The notes: generated by a model not told the origin, from the sequence alone. Positions 15,376 through 24,604 are shown, counted from the stretch's first letter. The stretch: 33,305 nt of DNA from Psychrobacter sp. 4Dc (GCF_002836715.1 NZ_PJAT01000093.1:1-33305); one strand, 5' to 3'. Numbers and translations: made by a program.

Positions 15376-16289
15376 AGACTTCTTGCAAAAGTCAGATATT
15401 AAGCTCGAAATTTACCAGTCCTGCGAACAGCTTCATTCTTAAGTCATAACGTTGACGTCGATTACGGTAGCGTTCAGCCACAATTTTGAATAGCTTAATC
15501 AGACCTATTTTATGCTCAACCAGAATACGAAATTTTGATAGATATTGATTGGCCTGTTTACAAAGCGCTAACAGCTCACCGCCCTTTGGTTTCTTAAAGG
15601 GGATAAAGGTCTGATCATGTAGCTTTGCTATACCTTGGTAACCACTGTCTGCTAGGTAGCTGGTATTTCTAGGCAGCCAATCAGGACAAGTTTGTTTATA
15701 AAGACTAAAGTCATGTACTGAACCGTTGCAGGTTTGCACATCCAATATCAGTCCTGTTTGCCAATGTACGATGACTTGCGCTTTTAAGGTATGTTGTTTC
15801 TTTTTTCCACTGTAGTACTGTTTTTGGTTTTTTTTGGCCGTTCAATGGGCGTTTCGGTGGCATCAATGATGACCGCTGACCAATTGACATCCTTAGGCTT
15901 ACCGTGTGGCAGTTTTCGTGGCAAATCAAATCTGCCTGAGTGTATAAGGATGTCTTCTACTTTTCTGACAATGCGACTGGCAGAGGACTCATGAACGTTG
16001 AAGTCCACACCAATATGATAAAGGGTTCGGTATTCAGGCCAATAGGTCAGTGCTAGTAAAATCTGCGCCTCTAAGCTAAGCTCACTTGGACGACCTGATT
16101 TGGTCTTGGAAGCTTCATGCTCTTGCATGGCTTCTAGCATTTGCTCAAAAGTGGCTTTGTGGATGCCGGTATAACGTTTAAAACCTGCATCACTCTGTTC
16201 AAGTAGTTTGGCTATATTTGGCATATCTATTGAATATTTAGGGGTCAGTTATATTCTTTGAGGTTTGAAGCTACTTTTGCAAGAGGTCT
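15376..16289 (-). mobile_element. IS5-family insertion sequence
   Basis: 914 bp bounded by 16-bp inverted repeats with one mismatch: AGACTTCTTGCAAAAG at 15376-15391, and the reverse complement of 16274-16289 reading AGACCTCTTGCAAAAG. A 3-bp direct repeat ATA flanks it (15373-15375 and 16290-16292). One transposase spans the element in two frames. It sits just beyond the stop codon of the LysR gene, so insertion did not damage that gene. Confidence 0.9.
15392..16224 (-). pseudogene. IS5-family DDE transposase, frames split at an A8 run
   Basis: The N-terminal 146 codons (15784-16224) contain the helix-turn-helix domain and the first catalytic region WSAVIIDATETPIERPKK. At CGGCC-A8-CC (about 15831-15844) the frame leaves the family sequence and stops at NNIP. 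A -1 shift on the A run restores KNQKQYYSGKKKQHTLKAQ and continues through LDVQTCNGSVHDFSLYK, YLADSGYQG (second Asp) and the C-terminal EHKIGLIKLFKIVAERYRNRR to 15392. The fused product would be about 275 residues, normal for the family. It is either a one-base deletion or a product made by slippage on A8. All catalytic motifs remain. Confidence 0.85.
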
Positions 16290-16293
16290 ATAA

Positions 16294-17157
16294 TTAATCA
16301 GGACTGACTTGCCTGAGCCACTCTGTAAAGCGGATCACCTTAGCAAGCCCTTGGCGTTCAGCTTTGATATCGAGCCAGTAACCATAAGGGCCGCTCACTT
16401 CAATCTGACTAAAAGGTACCAACGTACCCATTTTGAGCTCATGACTGATCATTCTCTTATCTACAATAGCAAATCCGGCACCATTAATAGCAGCATTGCT
16501 GACCTGATCTAATGTGCTGAATTCCATTCCTCCATTGACATCCGCCTCTCCTGTCAAACCCGCTGCTTGTAGCCAGTTTTCCCATACTGGTAGCCGCTGT
16601 CCTTCGTGAAGTATGTGTAATAAATTGCCGTTTAGCTGCTTAGCTTGCTCTAGCAAATGAGGCGCGCATACGGCCACGTGTTGCTCTAGCATAATCAATT
16701 CACTGTAGTGATTGGGCCGAGCAGTACGTCCAAAACGTATATGGCAGTCAAAAATATTATGTTCACTGTCATTATTGTGGATAGATAGCTGTAATTCAGG
16801 AGAATGAATATGAAAATCAGCAAGTCTTGGCGCGAGCCAGCGAGTCGCAAATGTTGGCGGGAATAATAACGTGAGTTTTTGACGTTGATTGGGGTCTCTT
16901 AACTCTTGAACGGCCGTTTCCATCAGATTAAAAGACTGCTCAAGCTTGCTTAATAGCTGTTGACCGGCTGCTGTTAGCTCTAATCGATGATGACGACGCA
17001 CGAACAGAGGAACGCCCAGATAGTCCTCTAAGTGTTTAATTTGTCTGCTTACGGCGCTTTGAGTGACATTCAGCTGACTGGCGGCCTTAGTAAAGCTCAG
17101 GCATTTTCCTGCTGTTTCAAAAACACGTAACGATGTCAGTGCGGGCAATGAACGCAT
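16294..17157 (-). CDS. GcvA-like LysR-family transcriptional regulator
   Basis: 287 residues. An N-terminal winged helix-turn-helix (LPALTSLRVFETAGKCLSFTKAASQLNVTQSAVSRQIKHLEDYLG, about 4-48) is followed by a periplasmic-binding-protein-like effector domain with LLFPPTFATRWLAPRLADF, as in GcvA-type regulators of amino-acid or amine catabolism. AAGGTCAC precedes ATG. It lies on the same strand as, and downstream of, the BCCT/aldehyde dehydrogenase operon but is separated by a terminator at 17378-17410, so it is transcribed on its own. It is the obvious candidate regulator of that operon. Confidence 0.88.
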   Translation of the reverse strand: MRSLPALTSLRVFETAGKCLSFTKAASQLNVTQSAVSRQIKHLEDYLGVPLFVRRHHRLELTAAGQQLLSKLEQSFNLMETAVQELRDPNQRQKLTLLFPPTFATRWLAPRLADFHIHSPELQLSIHNNDSEHNIFDCHIRFGRTARPNHYSELIMLEQHVAVCAPHLLEQAKQLNGNLLHILHEGQRLPVWENWLQAAGLTGEADVNGGMEFSTLDQVSNAAINGAGFAIVDKRMISHELKMGTLVPFSQIEVSGPYGYWLDIKAERQGLAKVIRFTEWLRQVSPD

Positions 17158-17377
17158 AAAGTGACCTTAAGCAAAGCTATATTGAGAGTTTGATTATGTA
17201 GCATCATAAGCAATTCGTAGTTTTTGGCTTATTATATTCCACTATGAAATAATAATACTACGCTACTTTCTCAAAAACGGCTATTCCTAAGTATTCTAGC
17301 CACTTGCTGTTTTGTTCACGATAATATCCGTATCAGCCCTCATTAGGGCGTGTTGAACAGTCACAAACTATTAAACA

Positions 17378-17410
17378 CAAAAAGGCCTGAATATATCAGG
17401 CCTTAAAACA
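17378..17410 (-). terminator. bidirectional rho-independent terminator
   Basis: The stem AAGGCCTGA / TCAGGCCTT (17382-17390 and 17396-17404) has a 5-nt loop and is flanked by A-rich sequence on the left and by AAAACAAAAC on the right. It lies 67 bp beyond the aldehyde dehydrogenase stop and should end the minus-strand catabolic operon. Confidence 0.8.
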
Positions 17411-17476
17411 AAACTATTTCAGAAGGGTGAGTCCCACAGCATGGCTGCGAAACTTATAATCATTAACGCTTAGCGA

Positions 17477-18982
17477 CTAACCGTCACCAAAGTAAACCCA
17501 CACACCTTTGGTTTTGGTATAAGAAGACAACGAATGAATGGCCATCTCTTTACCCCAACCACTCTGACGGAAACCACCAAACGGTGCAGCAAGTCCATAA
17601 CAGCCGTAATGGTTGATAAATAACATACCTGCATCAATCTGCTCTGCAACACGATGAGCGCGAGACACGTCACTGGTATACAGACCTGCAGCTAACCCAT
17701 AGGCAGTGGCATTGGCCATCTCTACCGCTTCTTCGGTCGTATGGAATCGAGTACAGCACAATACAGGACCAAAGATTTCTTCTTGTGCAATGCGTGAGTC
17801 TTGGCTAACTTCAGAGAAAATAGTAGGTCGAATGAAATACCCATTGGCATTGTCGCCCTCGGTATCTGCATAACCACCAGCGACAAGCTTGGCTTCTTTT
17901 TTACCGATTTCTATGTATTCTAAAATTTTATTGAACTGTGCTTCGTTACATTGTGGCCCTTGAGTGACTGTTTCATCAAACTGATTGCCACACCTCACAG
18001 CATTAGCCTTTACGATTAACTTATCAACCACTTGGTCATAAAGACTGTCATGAATCAAAAAGCGAGTCGGCTCTGAACACTTCTCACCTTTATGGGAGAA
18101 CATGACAGTAAAGGCACGGTCAATCGCACCATCTAGGTCTGGTGTATCTTCAAAGAAGATACAAGGTGACTTACCACCTAGCTCTAAAGTGGCAGACTTA
18201 AGATTAGAGAGTCCTGAGTTCTGTACGATTTTACGGCCAACGTCAGTACTACCTGTGAAAGAAACTTTGTGTACGTTGTCGCTCAAGGTAAGCTGATTTG
18301 CCATTTCGCCATTGGTTAATAGCATGTTGATCACACCTTTAGGAAAATCTAGATGCTCATCGATCAGTTCTACCAAAAAAATGCTCGTTAATGGGGTATA
18401 TTCTGATGGCTTGATGATGACAGGATTACCCATAGATAAAGCGGCGGCTAACTTTAAGCTGGTCTGATATAAAGGAAAGTTCCAAGGTGCTATCAGTGCG
18501 CAAACCCCTATTGGCTCTTTTATCGTATAGTTTAAAAAACCATCTTCAACAGGTGAAGTTTCGCCATAAAATTTATCCGTCCAGCCAGCGTAGTATTCAA
18601 AAATATCAGCACAAGTCGGAATATCATCTACCATAGACTCAGAAAACAGCTTACCATTAGGTAAAGACTCCAGTACTGATAACTTTTCTGTGTTATCGCG
18701 AATCAACTGGGCGATCTGACGCAGCATATTGGCGCGCTGTGGGCGGCTAATTTTTGCCCATACGCCCGACTCATGACACTGGTTAGCCATAGTCGCTGTG
18801 TATTCAACCTGATCTGCATCAGCTATCTCAAAACTGCATAGTGCTTCACGATTTGCAGGGTTGGTGACGACCCACTTTACATCGCTTGCACCATCGACCC
18901 ATTCACCATTAATATACTGACGTTTAGGACTGGTGAGCCAGTTATAAGCCCAAGATAAAGGGATATTTTCGTTAGAATTCAT
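17477..18982 (-). CDS. NAD(P)-dependent aldehyde dehydrogenase
   Basis: A 501-residue ALDH-superfamily enzyme close in layout to betaine/phenylacetaldehyde-type dehydrogenases. Motifs, numbered from this start, are the Rossmann-type cofactor region IAPWNFPL (164-171), FTGSTDVGRK (243-252), ELGGKSP with general-base E267, and GEKCSEPTR with catalytic C302. It would oxidise an aldehyde to its acid. ATG at 18994 lacks a ribosome site, while ATG at 18982 has GGAG seven bases upstream and is preferred. It is the last gene of the operon with the lyase, aldo/keto reductase and BCCT carrier. The substrate is not identified. Confidence 0.9.
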   Translation of the reverse strand: MNSNENIPLSWAYNWLTSPKRQYINGEWVDGASDVKWVVTNPANREALCSFEIADADQVEYTATMANQCHESGVWAKISRPQRANMLRQIAQLIRDNTEKLSVLESLPNGKLFSESMVDDIPTCADIFEYYAGWTDKFYGETSPVEDGFLNYTIKEPIGVCALIAPWNFPLYQTSLKLAAALSMGNPVIIKPSEYTPLTSIFLVELIDEHLDFPKGVINMLLTNGEMANQLTLSDNVHKVSFTGSTDVGRKIVQNSGLSNLKSATLELGGKSPCIFFEDTPDLDGAIDRAFTVMFSHKGEKCSEPTRFLIHDSLYDQVVDKLIVKANAVRCGNQFDETVTQGPQCNEAQFNKILEYIEIGKKEAKLVAGGYADTEGDNANGYFIRPTIFSEVSQDSRIAQEEIFGPVLCCTRFHTTEEAVEMANATAYGLAAGLYTSDVSRAHRVAEQIDAGMLFINHYGCYGLAAPFGGFRQSGWGKEMAIHSLSSYTKTKGVWVYFGDG

Positions 18983-19156
18983 GTGATGCTCCATGTTTTA
19001 TTTAAGTGACTTTCCGTTATAACGTGGTTTTTCATGATAGAGAGCATTTTCGCTGCTATCTTCACGATTACTAATGAGTCTGAAGGAACACTGGTTGAGT
19101 CGCAATTGGCATTAGCGCATAGTGTTGTGCAAAAAACTCATCCTTCTGATCGTATT

Positions 19157-20500
19157 TTATTTTTCTAAATACGTTCTAATCTTTTCTAGGTCTCCGCCTG
19201 TTTCTTTGTAGACACGTGCGGTAAATGAATAACCATGGGTTTTTTTAAGATGCATCAGTGTGGGGATAAGCGTGTTGACGTTAGCGTTATTACGCTTTAT
19301 ATCTGGCGCCATACCAGACAGACAATGCTGATCAAACGCCTGCATGCCACTGGTCAGTACTGACATTGCATCGAGCAAGTTACTAATGATAATAGACTGC
19401 CAAGGACTATAGTCTAACTCACCGTGGTCTTGCGTCATCTGAACCGCATAACAATGCCCACAAGCTTGCATAGCGCACTGCACCAAGTATTCAGGGATAG
19501 TTGGATTTATTTTTCCTGGCATGGCTGAAGAACCAGGTTGCACAGCAGGTAGTATAATCTCACCAAAACCTGTCTCTGGCCCTGATGCCATCAGCCGAAA
19601 ATCTTTCGCAATGCGTAACAGTGCTCTTGCAAGTTGATCTAAATCGGCAGCCACTTTCGCTAAATCATCATAACTTTGAGACGCATCAAAAAAATTATCG
19701 GTGTGCACAAAACGATCTGATGCTTCCATCTCATTTATATTGCCGATTATTTTGTCAAAAAATGCATCAGAGCAATCTCCTTTGCGGCCAATAATATTGC
19801 CACCCAAATTAATCTTGTAAAGCTCATCGATACTATTGTCTAACCGTTGCTTTTGACGCTTAAGCTGCGCGCGATAGCCTCCAAACATATCGGAGAAACT
19901 GATATCGACCGCGTCTTGTAAGCATGTACGAGAAAGCTTTAACACCTCTTTCCACTTATCAGCTTGCACCTCAAAAGTGTCAATCAACCCTTGCAATGTC
20001 CCCGTTAATTCTTTTCTCTTATCAATCACTGCTAAATGACAAGCAGTGTTCAAAACATCACTTGTCGAGTTGTTGAGATTGACATGATCATTGGGATGTA
20101 TGGGGTAATAACTGCCAAGCGGCTGATTGAAGGTATCGTGGTTCGCGACGTTAGCAATAACCTCATTTAGATTCATATTGCTAGAAACGCCGCCGCCGCC
20201 ATGAAAAGAATGCACCTGAAATTGCTCCACGGGCATTTTTTCAAGTAGATAGTCAACAGTAGCCACAACAGCTTGACCCATCTCAGCGTCGATTTCTTTT
20301 GTTTCTATATTGATTAAAGCCGCCAGTTTTTTTACCTTTAGCAACCCATGTAACAGCTCAGGATAAGCCGCCAAAGGTTTTTCACCATTTAAGGGATATA
20401 ACCGTATGGCCCTCTGTGTCTGTACGCCATATAAAGCGTTGATTGGGACCTCAAGACAACCAATCGAGTCTTCTTCGACGCGATACTGATACTCCGACAT
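19157..20500 (-). CDS. atypical aspartase/fumarase-superfamily lyase
   Basis: 447 residues with the superfamily signature GSSAMPGKINP (323-333, mobile catalytic Ser loop) and the GGGGVSSNMNLNEVIAN block. Two other blocks depart from aspartase and fumarase. The usual QS(T/S)ND appears as NSTSD (144-148), losing the conserved Asn, and the usual GRTHLQDA appears as SRTCLQDA (190-197), losing the conserved His. It should still catalyse beta-elimination of an amine or other leaving group from a carboxylate, but probably not from aspartate or malate. Next to a BCCT carrier, a quaternary amine or betaine substrate (ergothionase-like chemistry) is one possibility, which is inference. Confidence 0.85.
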   Translation of the reverse strand: MSEYQYRVEEDSIGCLEVPINALYGVQTQRAIRLYPLNGEKPLAAYPELLHGLLKVKKLAALINIETKEIDAEMGQAVVATVDYLLEKMPVEQFQVHSFHGGGGVSSNMNLNEVIANVANHDTFNQPLGSYYPIHPNDHVNLNNSTSDVLNTACHLAVIDKRKELTGTLQGLIDTFEVQADKWKEVLKLSRTCLQDAVDISFSDMFGGYRAQLKRQKQRLDNSIDELYKINLGGNIIGRKGDCSDAFFDKIIGNINEMEASDRFVHTDNFFDASQSYDDLAKVAADLDQLARALLRIAKDFRLMASGPETGFGEIILPAVQPGSSAMPGKINPTIPEYLVQCAMQACGHCYAVQMTQDHGELDYSPWQSIIISNLLDAMSVLTSGMQAFDQHCLSGMAPDIKRNNANVNTLIPTLMHLKKTHGYSFTARVYKETGGDLEKIRTYLEK

Positions 20501-20614
20501 TTTTAGATATCCTTGATTGATTGCAATTGTCAGTTTGGAGAGTCAAACGAGATGTCTGCCACTAAAGACTGCTTAGTCGTCTGTCCTCTCCATAGCTTTT
20601 AAAGTCCAACACAT

Positions 20615-21643
20615 CTAAACTACTTGATCCATAAAAGTTAATTTTTCTGGGCGAGCAACACGTGGAATGCGCTTGCCTGACGTATAGTCGTTTATCAGGT
20701 CGCAAGGTGTGTAGTTACGCTCAAGCTCATATATCTCTTCAACAGTAAGTTTCATCTCAACGGCTGCCACTGCACTATTAAACTGCGCCACTGTGTCGGC
20801 GCCAACCAACATAGAAGACACTTCAGGTTTATTTAAAACCCAAGCCTGTGCTACTTGTGCAGGTAAGCAGCCACGCGCATTGGCAATTTTGGCCACTGAA
20901 TGTGCGATATCTTTAGAAGCCTGATCGTTGTACATCTCTGCAGTAAAGAAGTCCGTCTGATTGCGAGTTGATTGCAAGTCACTGGTTAAGATACCGCGCG
21001 CTAAAGGACTGAAAACCGACACACCAATGCCCTGATCCATACAGAACGGAATCATTTCTCGCTCTTCTTCTCGGTACGCACAGTTCAATTGCAACTGCAT
21101 ATTGATTGGACGTGCCCAACCATTTTTATCGCAAACTTGTAGTATTTTGGCCAGCTGCCAAGTGTACATAGTTGAAACACCGATATATCGTGCCTTGCCT
21201 GCTAATACGATGTCGTTCAGTGCTGCCATTGTTTCTTCTACTGGGGTTTCAGTATCAAAGTAGTGCAGCATATAGATATCGACATAATCCATGCCCATAC
21301 GCTTTAATGAGTTATCAATGGCATTGAAAATGTTTTTTCGTGAATGCCCTTGTGCATTGATGTCATTGCTCATGGCATATCCCACTTTAGTGGTGATAAC
21401 CAAGTCATCTCTACGAGCGATACGGCGCAATACATTACACACGACCTCTTCACCAGCGCCAAGAGAGTAAAAGTCGGCTAAATCGATGAAGTTAACACCC
21501 ATATCGAGCGCATGTGCAATGATCGGCTCACTTTCTTTTTCGTTAAAGATCCAAGGTTTCCATTCTTTTGAACCCATATTCATGGTGCCAAGACAAAGGC
21601 GAGATACTTTTAGGCCAGACTGTCCGAGTTTGACGTATTGCAT
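20615..21643 (-). CDS. aldo/keto reductase
   Basis: A 342-residue AKR with the (alpha/beta)8 family pattern. The catalytic tetrad is visible as D54 and Y59 (NFIDLADFYSLG), K86 (VITTKVGY) and H127 (YMLHYFD). The C-terminal NADPH-binding region contains SSMLVGADTVAQFNSAVAAVE. It belongs to the YajO/Tas-like subgroup. It would reduce an aldehyde or ketone, or run in reverse to feed the aldehyde dehydrogenase. AAGGA lies just before the ATG. It is encoded between the BCCT transporter (88 bp gap) and the lyase (115 bp gap) on the same strand. Confidence 0.9.
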   Translation of the reverse strand: MQYVKLGQSGLKVSRLCLGTMNMGSKEWKPWIFNEKESEPIIAHALDMGVNFIDLADFYSLGAGEEVVCNVLRRIARRDDLVITTKVGYAMSNDINAQGHSRKNIFNAIDNSLKRMGMDYVDIYMLHYFDTETPVEETMAALNDIVLAGKARYIGVSTMYTWQLAKILQVCDKNGWARPINMQLQLNCAYREEEREMIPFCMDQGIGVSVFSPLARGILTSDLQSTRNQTDFFTAEMYNDQASKDIAHSVAKIANARGCLPAQVAQAWVLNKPEVSSMLVGADTVAQFNSAVAAVEMKLTVEEIYELERNYTPCDLINDYTSGKRIPRVARPEKLTFMDQVV

Positions 21644-21730
21644 GTTTAATCCTTAAAGGTAGTCGTAGATATAGTTCTACTAGATAGTATGGTTACCGCA
21701 TTTTTGAACGTGTTTTTACTGCCACTCTGT

Positions 21731-23311
21731 TTACGTTATTGAGCGTGAAGGCTCACTAGTTTTCCTTACGTCAGTTGATAGCGTTGGCTTTAACTCAACA
21801 ATATCCCCATTAATCTCAACCCTACGGGCCAGCTTCAAGAATGAAAAGCCTGCACCCAGTACAATCAACATGCCGGGTACACCGGACAAATTGAACAACA
21901 TCTTGATGGCATCAGTACCGATAAAGCTCGCACTTATCCAAGCGACAAAGGCCACGGCACAGCCCCAAATCGTTTTTACCCATATAGGAGACGTAAGGTT
22001 TTCTGCATCAACGCCTTGGATACACAGACCTCCAATCGCATCGGTCGTCGAATCGGCCGCTGTCACAAAGGTGATAAAGCAGGCAAATATGAATAGCGCG
22101 CTGAGTATAGTGCTACCAGGTAACTGATCGAACAGCACATAAATCACCGAAGCAAAACCATTGTCTTGGTAAGCTTGGTACATAATGCCGCCCATGGTGG
22201 TATCAAAGAACAATGAAGAACCGCTGAATATACTGAACCATACAAAGCCGAAAGCAGATGGCAACAGCAGATTGACCATGATGAACTGACGAACGGTATA
22301 GCCACGGGCAATTTTTCCAAGAAACAGACAGCTTAGTGGCGCCCAAGCAAACCAACTGGCAAAGAAAGCCACTGTCCACCAACCTGGCCATGGGTCATTG
22401 CCAGAAGCGCCTGTTACTAAGTTGCGTGCGAAAAAGTCAGAAAGATAAACCCCTAGCGACTCAACACCCAGCGACAAGATAAAGGTAGTAGGACCCACAA
22501 TAAATATGAATATAGCGCCTACAAAGTAGAGCCAAGTGTTGATTCGAGCAAGGTTTTGGATACCACGGTGCAGTCCAGACGCAGCAGATATAAGCGCAGC
22601 CCCTATAATGACGATAGCGATAATTGCATACCCAGTGGTACTTTTCTGAATGCCTAGTACAGACTCCATGCCATCGCTTATCACCAATAGCCCAGAAGTC
22701 AATGTGGCAGACATACCCAGTACGACAGCAAATAGCGCTAAACCATCAACTATCTGACCACCAACACCATCAACCCAGCGCCCTAAAATTGGACGTAACA
22801 TCGAACCAATAGAAAATGGTAACTTAAGATTATGGAATGCTAAGGCAAATGCCAAACCAGCAACCGTATAAATTGAATAAGGGGTAATCGTCCAATGTAC
22901 AAAGATAGTAGACATCGAAAAGCGCATCGCTTCAGGGCTTTCAGGGATTATGCCTAAATATGCGGGGGGCTCATGATAGTGTAGAACTGGTTCGGCAACA
23001 GACCAAAATAGAATACCCATTGCAATAACTGTGGTTAGCGACACGGCAAACCAACGAAATGGGGTCAGCATTTGAGAGGCGTTTTCGCCGCCAATACGTA
23101 CCCGCCCGATTGGGGCAAAAAAGGCGTACGCTGCGATAAACACCATGAATAAAGCACTAAGGTTGAATAACCAAGAAAGGTTAGTCATGATTATCGTGTT
23201 TAGGCTTGATGTGCCCGTGATAAAATTTTGTTTATCAATGAGTGTGTAAGCGACGGTTAATACCAAGCAAACAAATGCGGGCCAAAAAGTCACTGGTCGT
23301 AATTTTGCCAT
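21731..23311 (-). CDS. BCCT-family betaine/carnitine/choline-type transporter
   Basis: A protein of about 526 residues with some 12 membrane segments. The BCCT substrate-site region reads WTITPYSIYTVAGLAFALAFHN, and a conserved Trp/Gly-rich stretch WTVAFFASWFAWAPLSCLFLGKIARG marks the family. BCCT carriers import trimethylated or sulfonium zwitterions with Na+ or H+ symport. The open frame extends 35 codons upstream, but ATG at 23311 has AAGGAAG five bases before it and begins MAKLRPVTFWPAF, so this start is preferred. As first gene of the operon it suggests the pathway's substrate is a betaine-like compound. Confidence 0.9.
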   Translation of the reverse strand: MAKLRPVTFWPAFVCLVLTVAYTLIDKQNFITGTSSLNTIIMTNLSWLFNLSALFMVFIAAYAFFAPIGRVRIGGENASQMLTPFRWFAVSLTTVIAMGILFWSVAEPVLHYHEPPAYLGIIPESPEAMRFSMSTIFVHWTITPYSIYTVAGLAFALAFHNLKLPFSIGSMLRPILGRWVDGVGGQIVDGLALFAVVLGMSATLTSGLLVISDGMESVLGIQKSTTGYAIIAIVIIGAALISAASGLHRGIQNLARINTWLYFVGAIFIFIVGPTTFILSLGVESLGVYLSDFFARNLVTGASGNDPWPGWWTVAFFASWFAWAPLSCLFLGKIARGYTVRQFIMVNLLLPSAFGFVWFSIFSGSSLFFDTTMGGIMYQAYQDNGFASVIYVLFDQLPGSTILSALFIFACFITFVTAADSTTDAIGGLCIQGVDAENLTSPIWVKTIWGCAVAFVAWISASFIGTDAIKMLFNLSGVPGMLIVLGAGFSFLKLARRVEINGDIVELKPTLSTDVRKTSEPSRSIT

Positions 23312-23683
23312 ACAAACTTCCTTGTTATGGTTCTGATTACGGTCAAGATTACTCCAAATCACAGACCATTGGAAAATGATATAAAGTCTGTCAACCATGA
23401 CTAAAAGTAATGCCACAAAATATTAGGATATTTGTTAAGAGAGAGGTTCGCTTTAAGATGAGTATTAATAGATATGAAAATTGCCCAAAATTATGTTTCA
23501 TAGCTTGTCACTATTAATTTTTTGGCCAGAGATGTATTAAGTAGTATTTATGAAAGAGGTTACTGGAAAGTAAATAGCTGTAGAGTAATTATTCTCAAAT
23601 ATCAAAATCGTAGTGATGTCATAGTTAAATACAATACAGTAATTATAAATATACTAAGCTAGATGGCTCAACCTCTTGTTACC

Positions 23684-23713
23684 GACCTCTGCTGTCGAAT
23701 CCGTAGACATTAA
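23684..23713 (+). repeat. interspersed repeat A, copy 2
   Basis: Thirty bp matching 135-164 at 28 positions, in the same orientation. As with copy 1, a repeat B core follows downstream on the same strand (312 bp later here). Confidence 0.75.
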
Positions 23714-23995
23714 ATTTAGGGGTTATAATTTTAACGAATTTTCTATTTACTGTTTATTTTTATTAGGGGATAGCTTTAAAATTAATATCGATAGCAAAGA
23801 ATTACTCAATGCTAGAGTAGACCAAATATTAATCTAAACTATAACTTGTTGGGTGATAAACACCTCAATATTATGGTGTCCAAAATATAATTAACCTATC
23901 CCTTACCATGGAATTCTTTTACTCTAATGATTCGAAAATCACCTAAATGCTATTGTTTATATAGTGCAGAAGACTGATGTATAAAATCCACTTTT

Positions 23996-24025
23996 CTTAG
24001 GTGATGTTGTTAATATTGGGGTTTG
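23996..24025 (+). repeat. interspersed repeat B core, copy 3
   Basis: The core CTTAGGTGATGTTG followed by TTAATATTGGGGTTTG matches 15016-15045 at 29 of 30 positions. No hairpin precedes it, so the core can exist without the stem-loop. Confidence 0.75.
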
Positions 24026-24253
24026 ACGGCAGGGGTCACTCAGGCGTAAGCGCATTGGGATTGATACAAACGCTGATAATACTAACCGTTAAAAAGCTTA
24101 AAGTGTGGCCAGCTATATTGGTTCTCGAAATACTTGTATATATAAGTCCACTTTTTTTATAGTGAAAGGATTATGTAAAGAACAGGTACTTATTGCAAGT
24201 ATTTTTTCTAATTATTAGCTTTATAAAAACAAGAATTCATATTTGAATGACTA

Positions 24254-24278
24254 AGTGCTAAAATAGTATTTTAACACT
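24254..24278. promoter_or_regulatory. palindromic operator of hipBA
   Basis: A 25-bp near-perfect palindrome, AGTGCTAAAATA-G-TATTTTAACACT, with one mismatched pair. It ends 5 bp before the first possible hipB start and contains -10-like TAAAAT/TAGTAT. This is the expected position for HipB dimer binding and autorepression. Any transcript starting here would have a very short leader. Confidence 0.75.
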
Positions 24279-24283
24279 CTTAT

Positions 24284-24604
24284 ATGAATGATTATATTAT
24301 GAACATAAGATTTGATTTTTATACGCCAAGTGAAATTTCTCAGATTTTAGGTGAACGCTTAAAAACGCAGAGACTGGCATTAAACTTAACACAAGCCGCT
24401 TTAGCAGATAAGGCTGGTACTGGCATCAGTACTGTTGCTCGTATTGAGTCTGGTCAGGGCGGTACACTAGACAATATAATCAGGCTCGCTATGGCTCTTG
24501 GCATGGTAAATCACTTTTCTGAATTATTTGATGTAGTGCCTACCAATATAGAAGATGTTATCGCTAAACAAAATCCACGCTTGCGCGCCTCAAATAAAAG
24601 CTGA
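24284..24604 (+). CDS. hipB: HipB-like XRE-family antitoxin/repressor
   Basis: 106 residues. An XRE helix-turn-helix covers about 18-75 (ILGERLKTQRLALNLTQAALADKAGTGISTVARIESGQGGTLDNIIRLAMALGM), and a short C-terminal tail ends NPRLRASNKS. It should neutralise the downstream HipA kinase and repress the pair through the palindrome just upstream. Neither possible start (24284 or 24299) has a good ribosome site; with a promoter inside the operator, a nearly leaderless mRNA is plausible. hipA starts 18 bp after its stop. Confidence 0.87.
   Translation: MNDYIMNIRFDFYTPSEISQILGERLKTQRLALNLTQAALADKAGTGISTVARIESGQGGTLDNIIRLAMALGMVNHFSELFDVVPTNIEDVIAKQNPRLRASNKS

Larger units (their letters stand above)
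23312..24253. other. long spacer upstream of BCCT operon and hipBA
   Basis: About 0.9 kb without a supported gene. It must hold the BCCT operon promoter. It contains repeat A copy 2 (23684-23713) and repeat B core copy 3 (23996-24025). All frames are broken by stops. A stretch after 24026 reads RQGSLRRKRIGIDTNADNTN before a stop and could be a coding scrap, not identified. Confidence 0.5.

Noticed and set aside
21731..23416. DMSP lyase (dddD-type) cluster around the BCCT carrier
   Set aside because: No DddD, DddX or cupin-type lyase is encoded; the lyase present is of the aspartase superfamily, so DMSP remains only one possible substrate.
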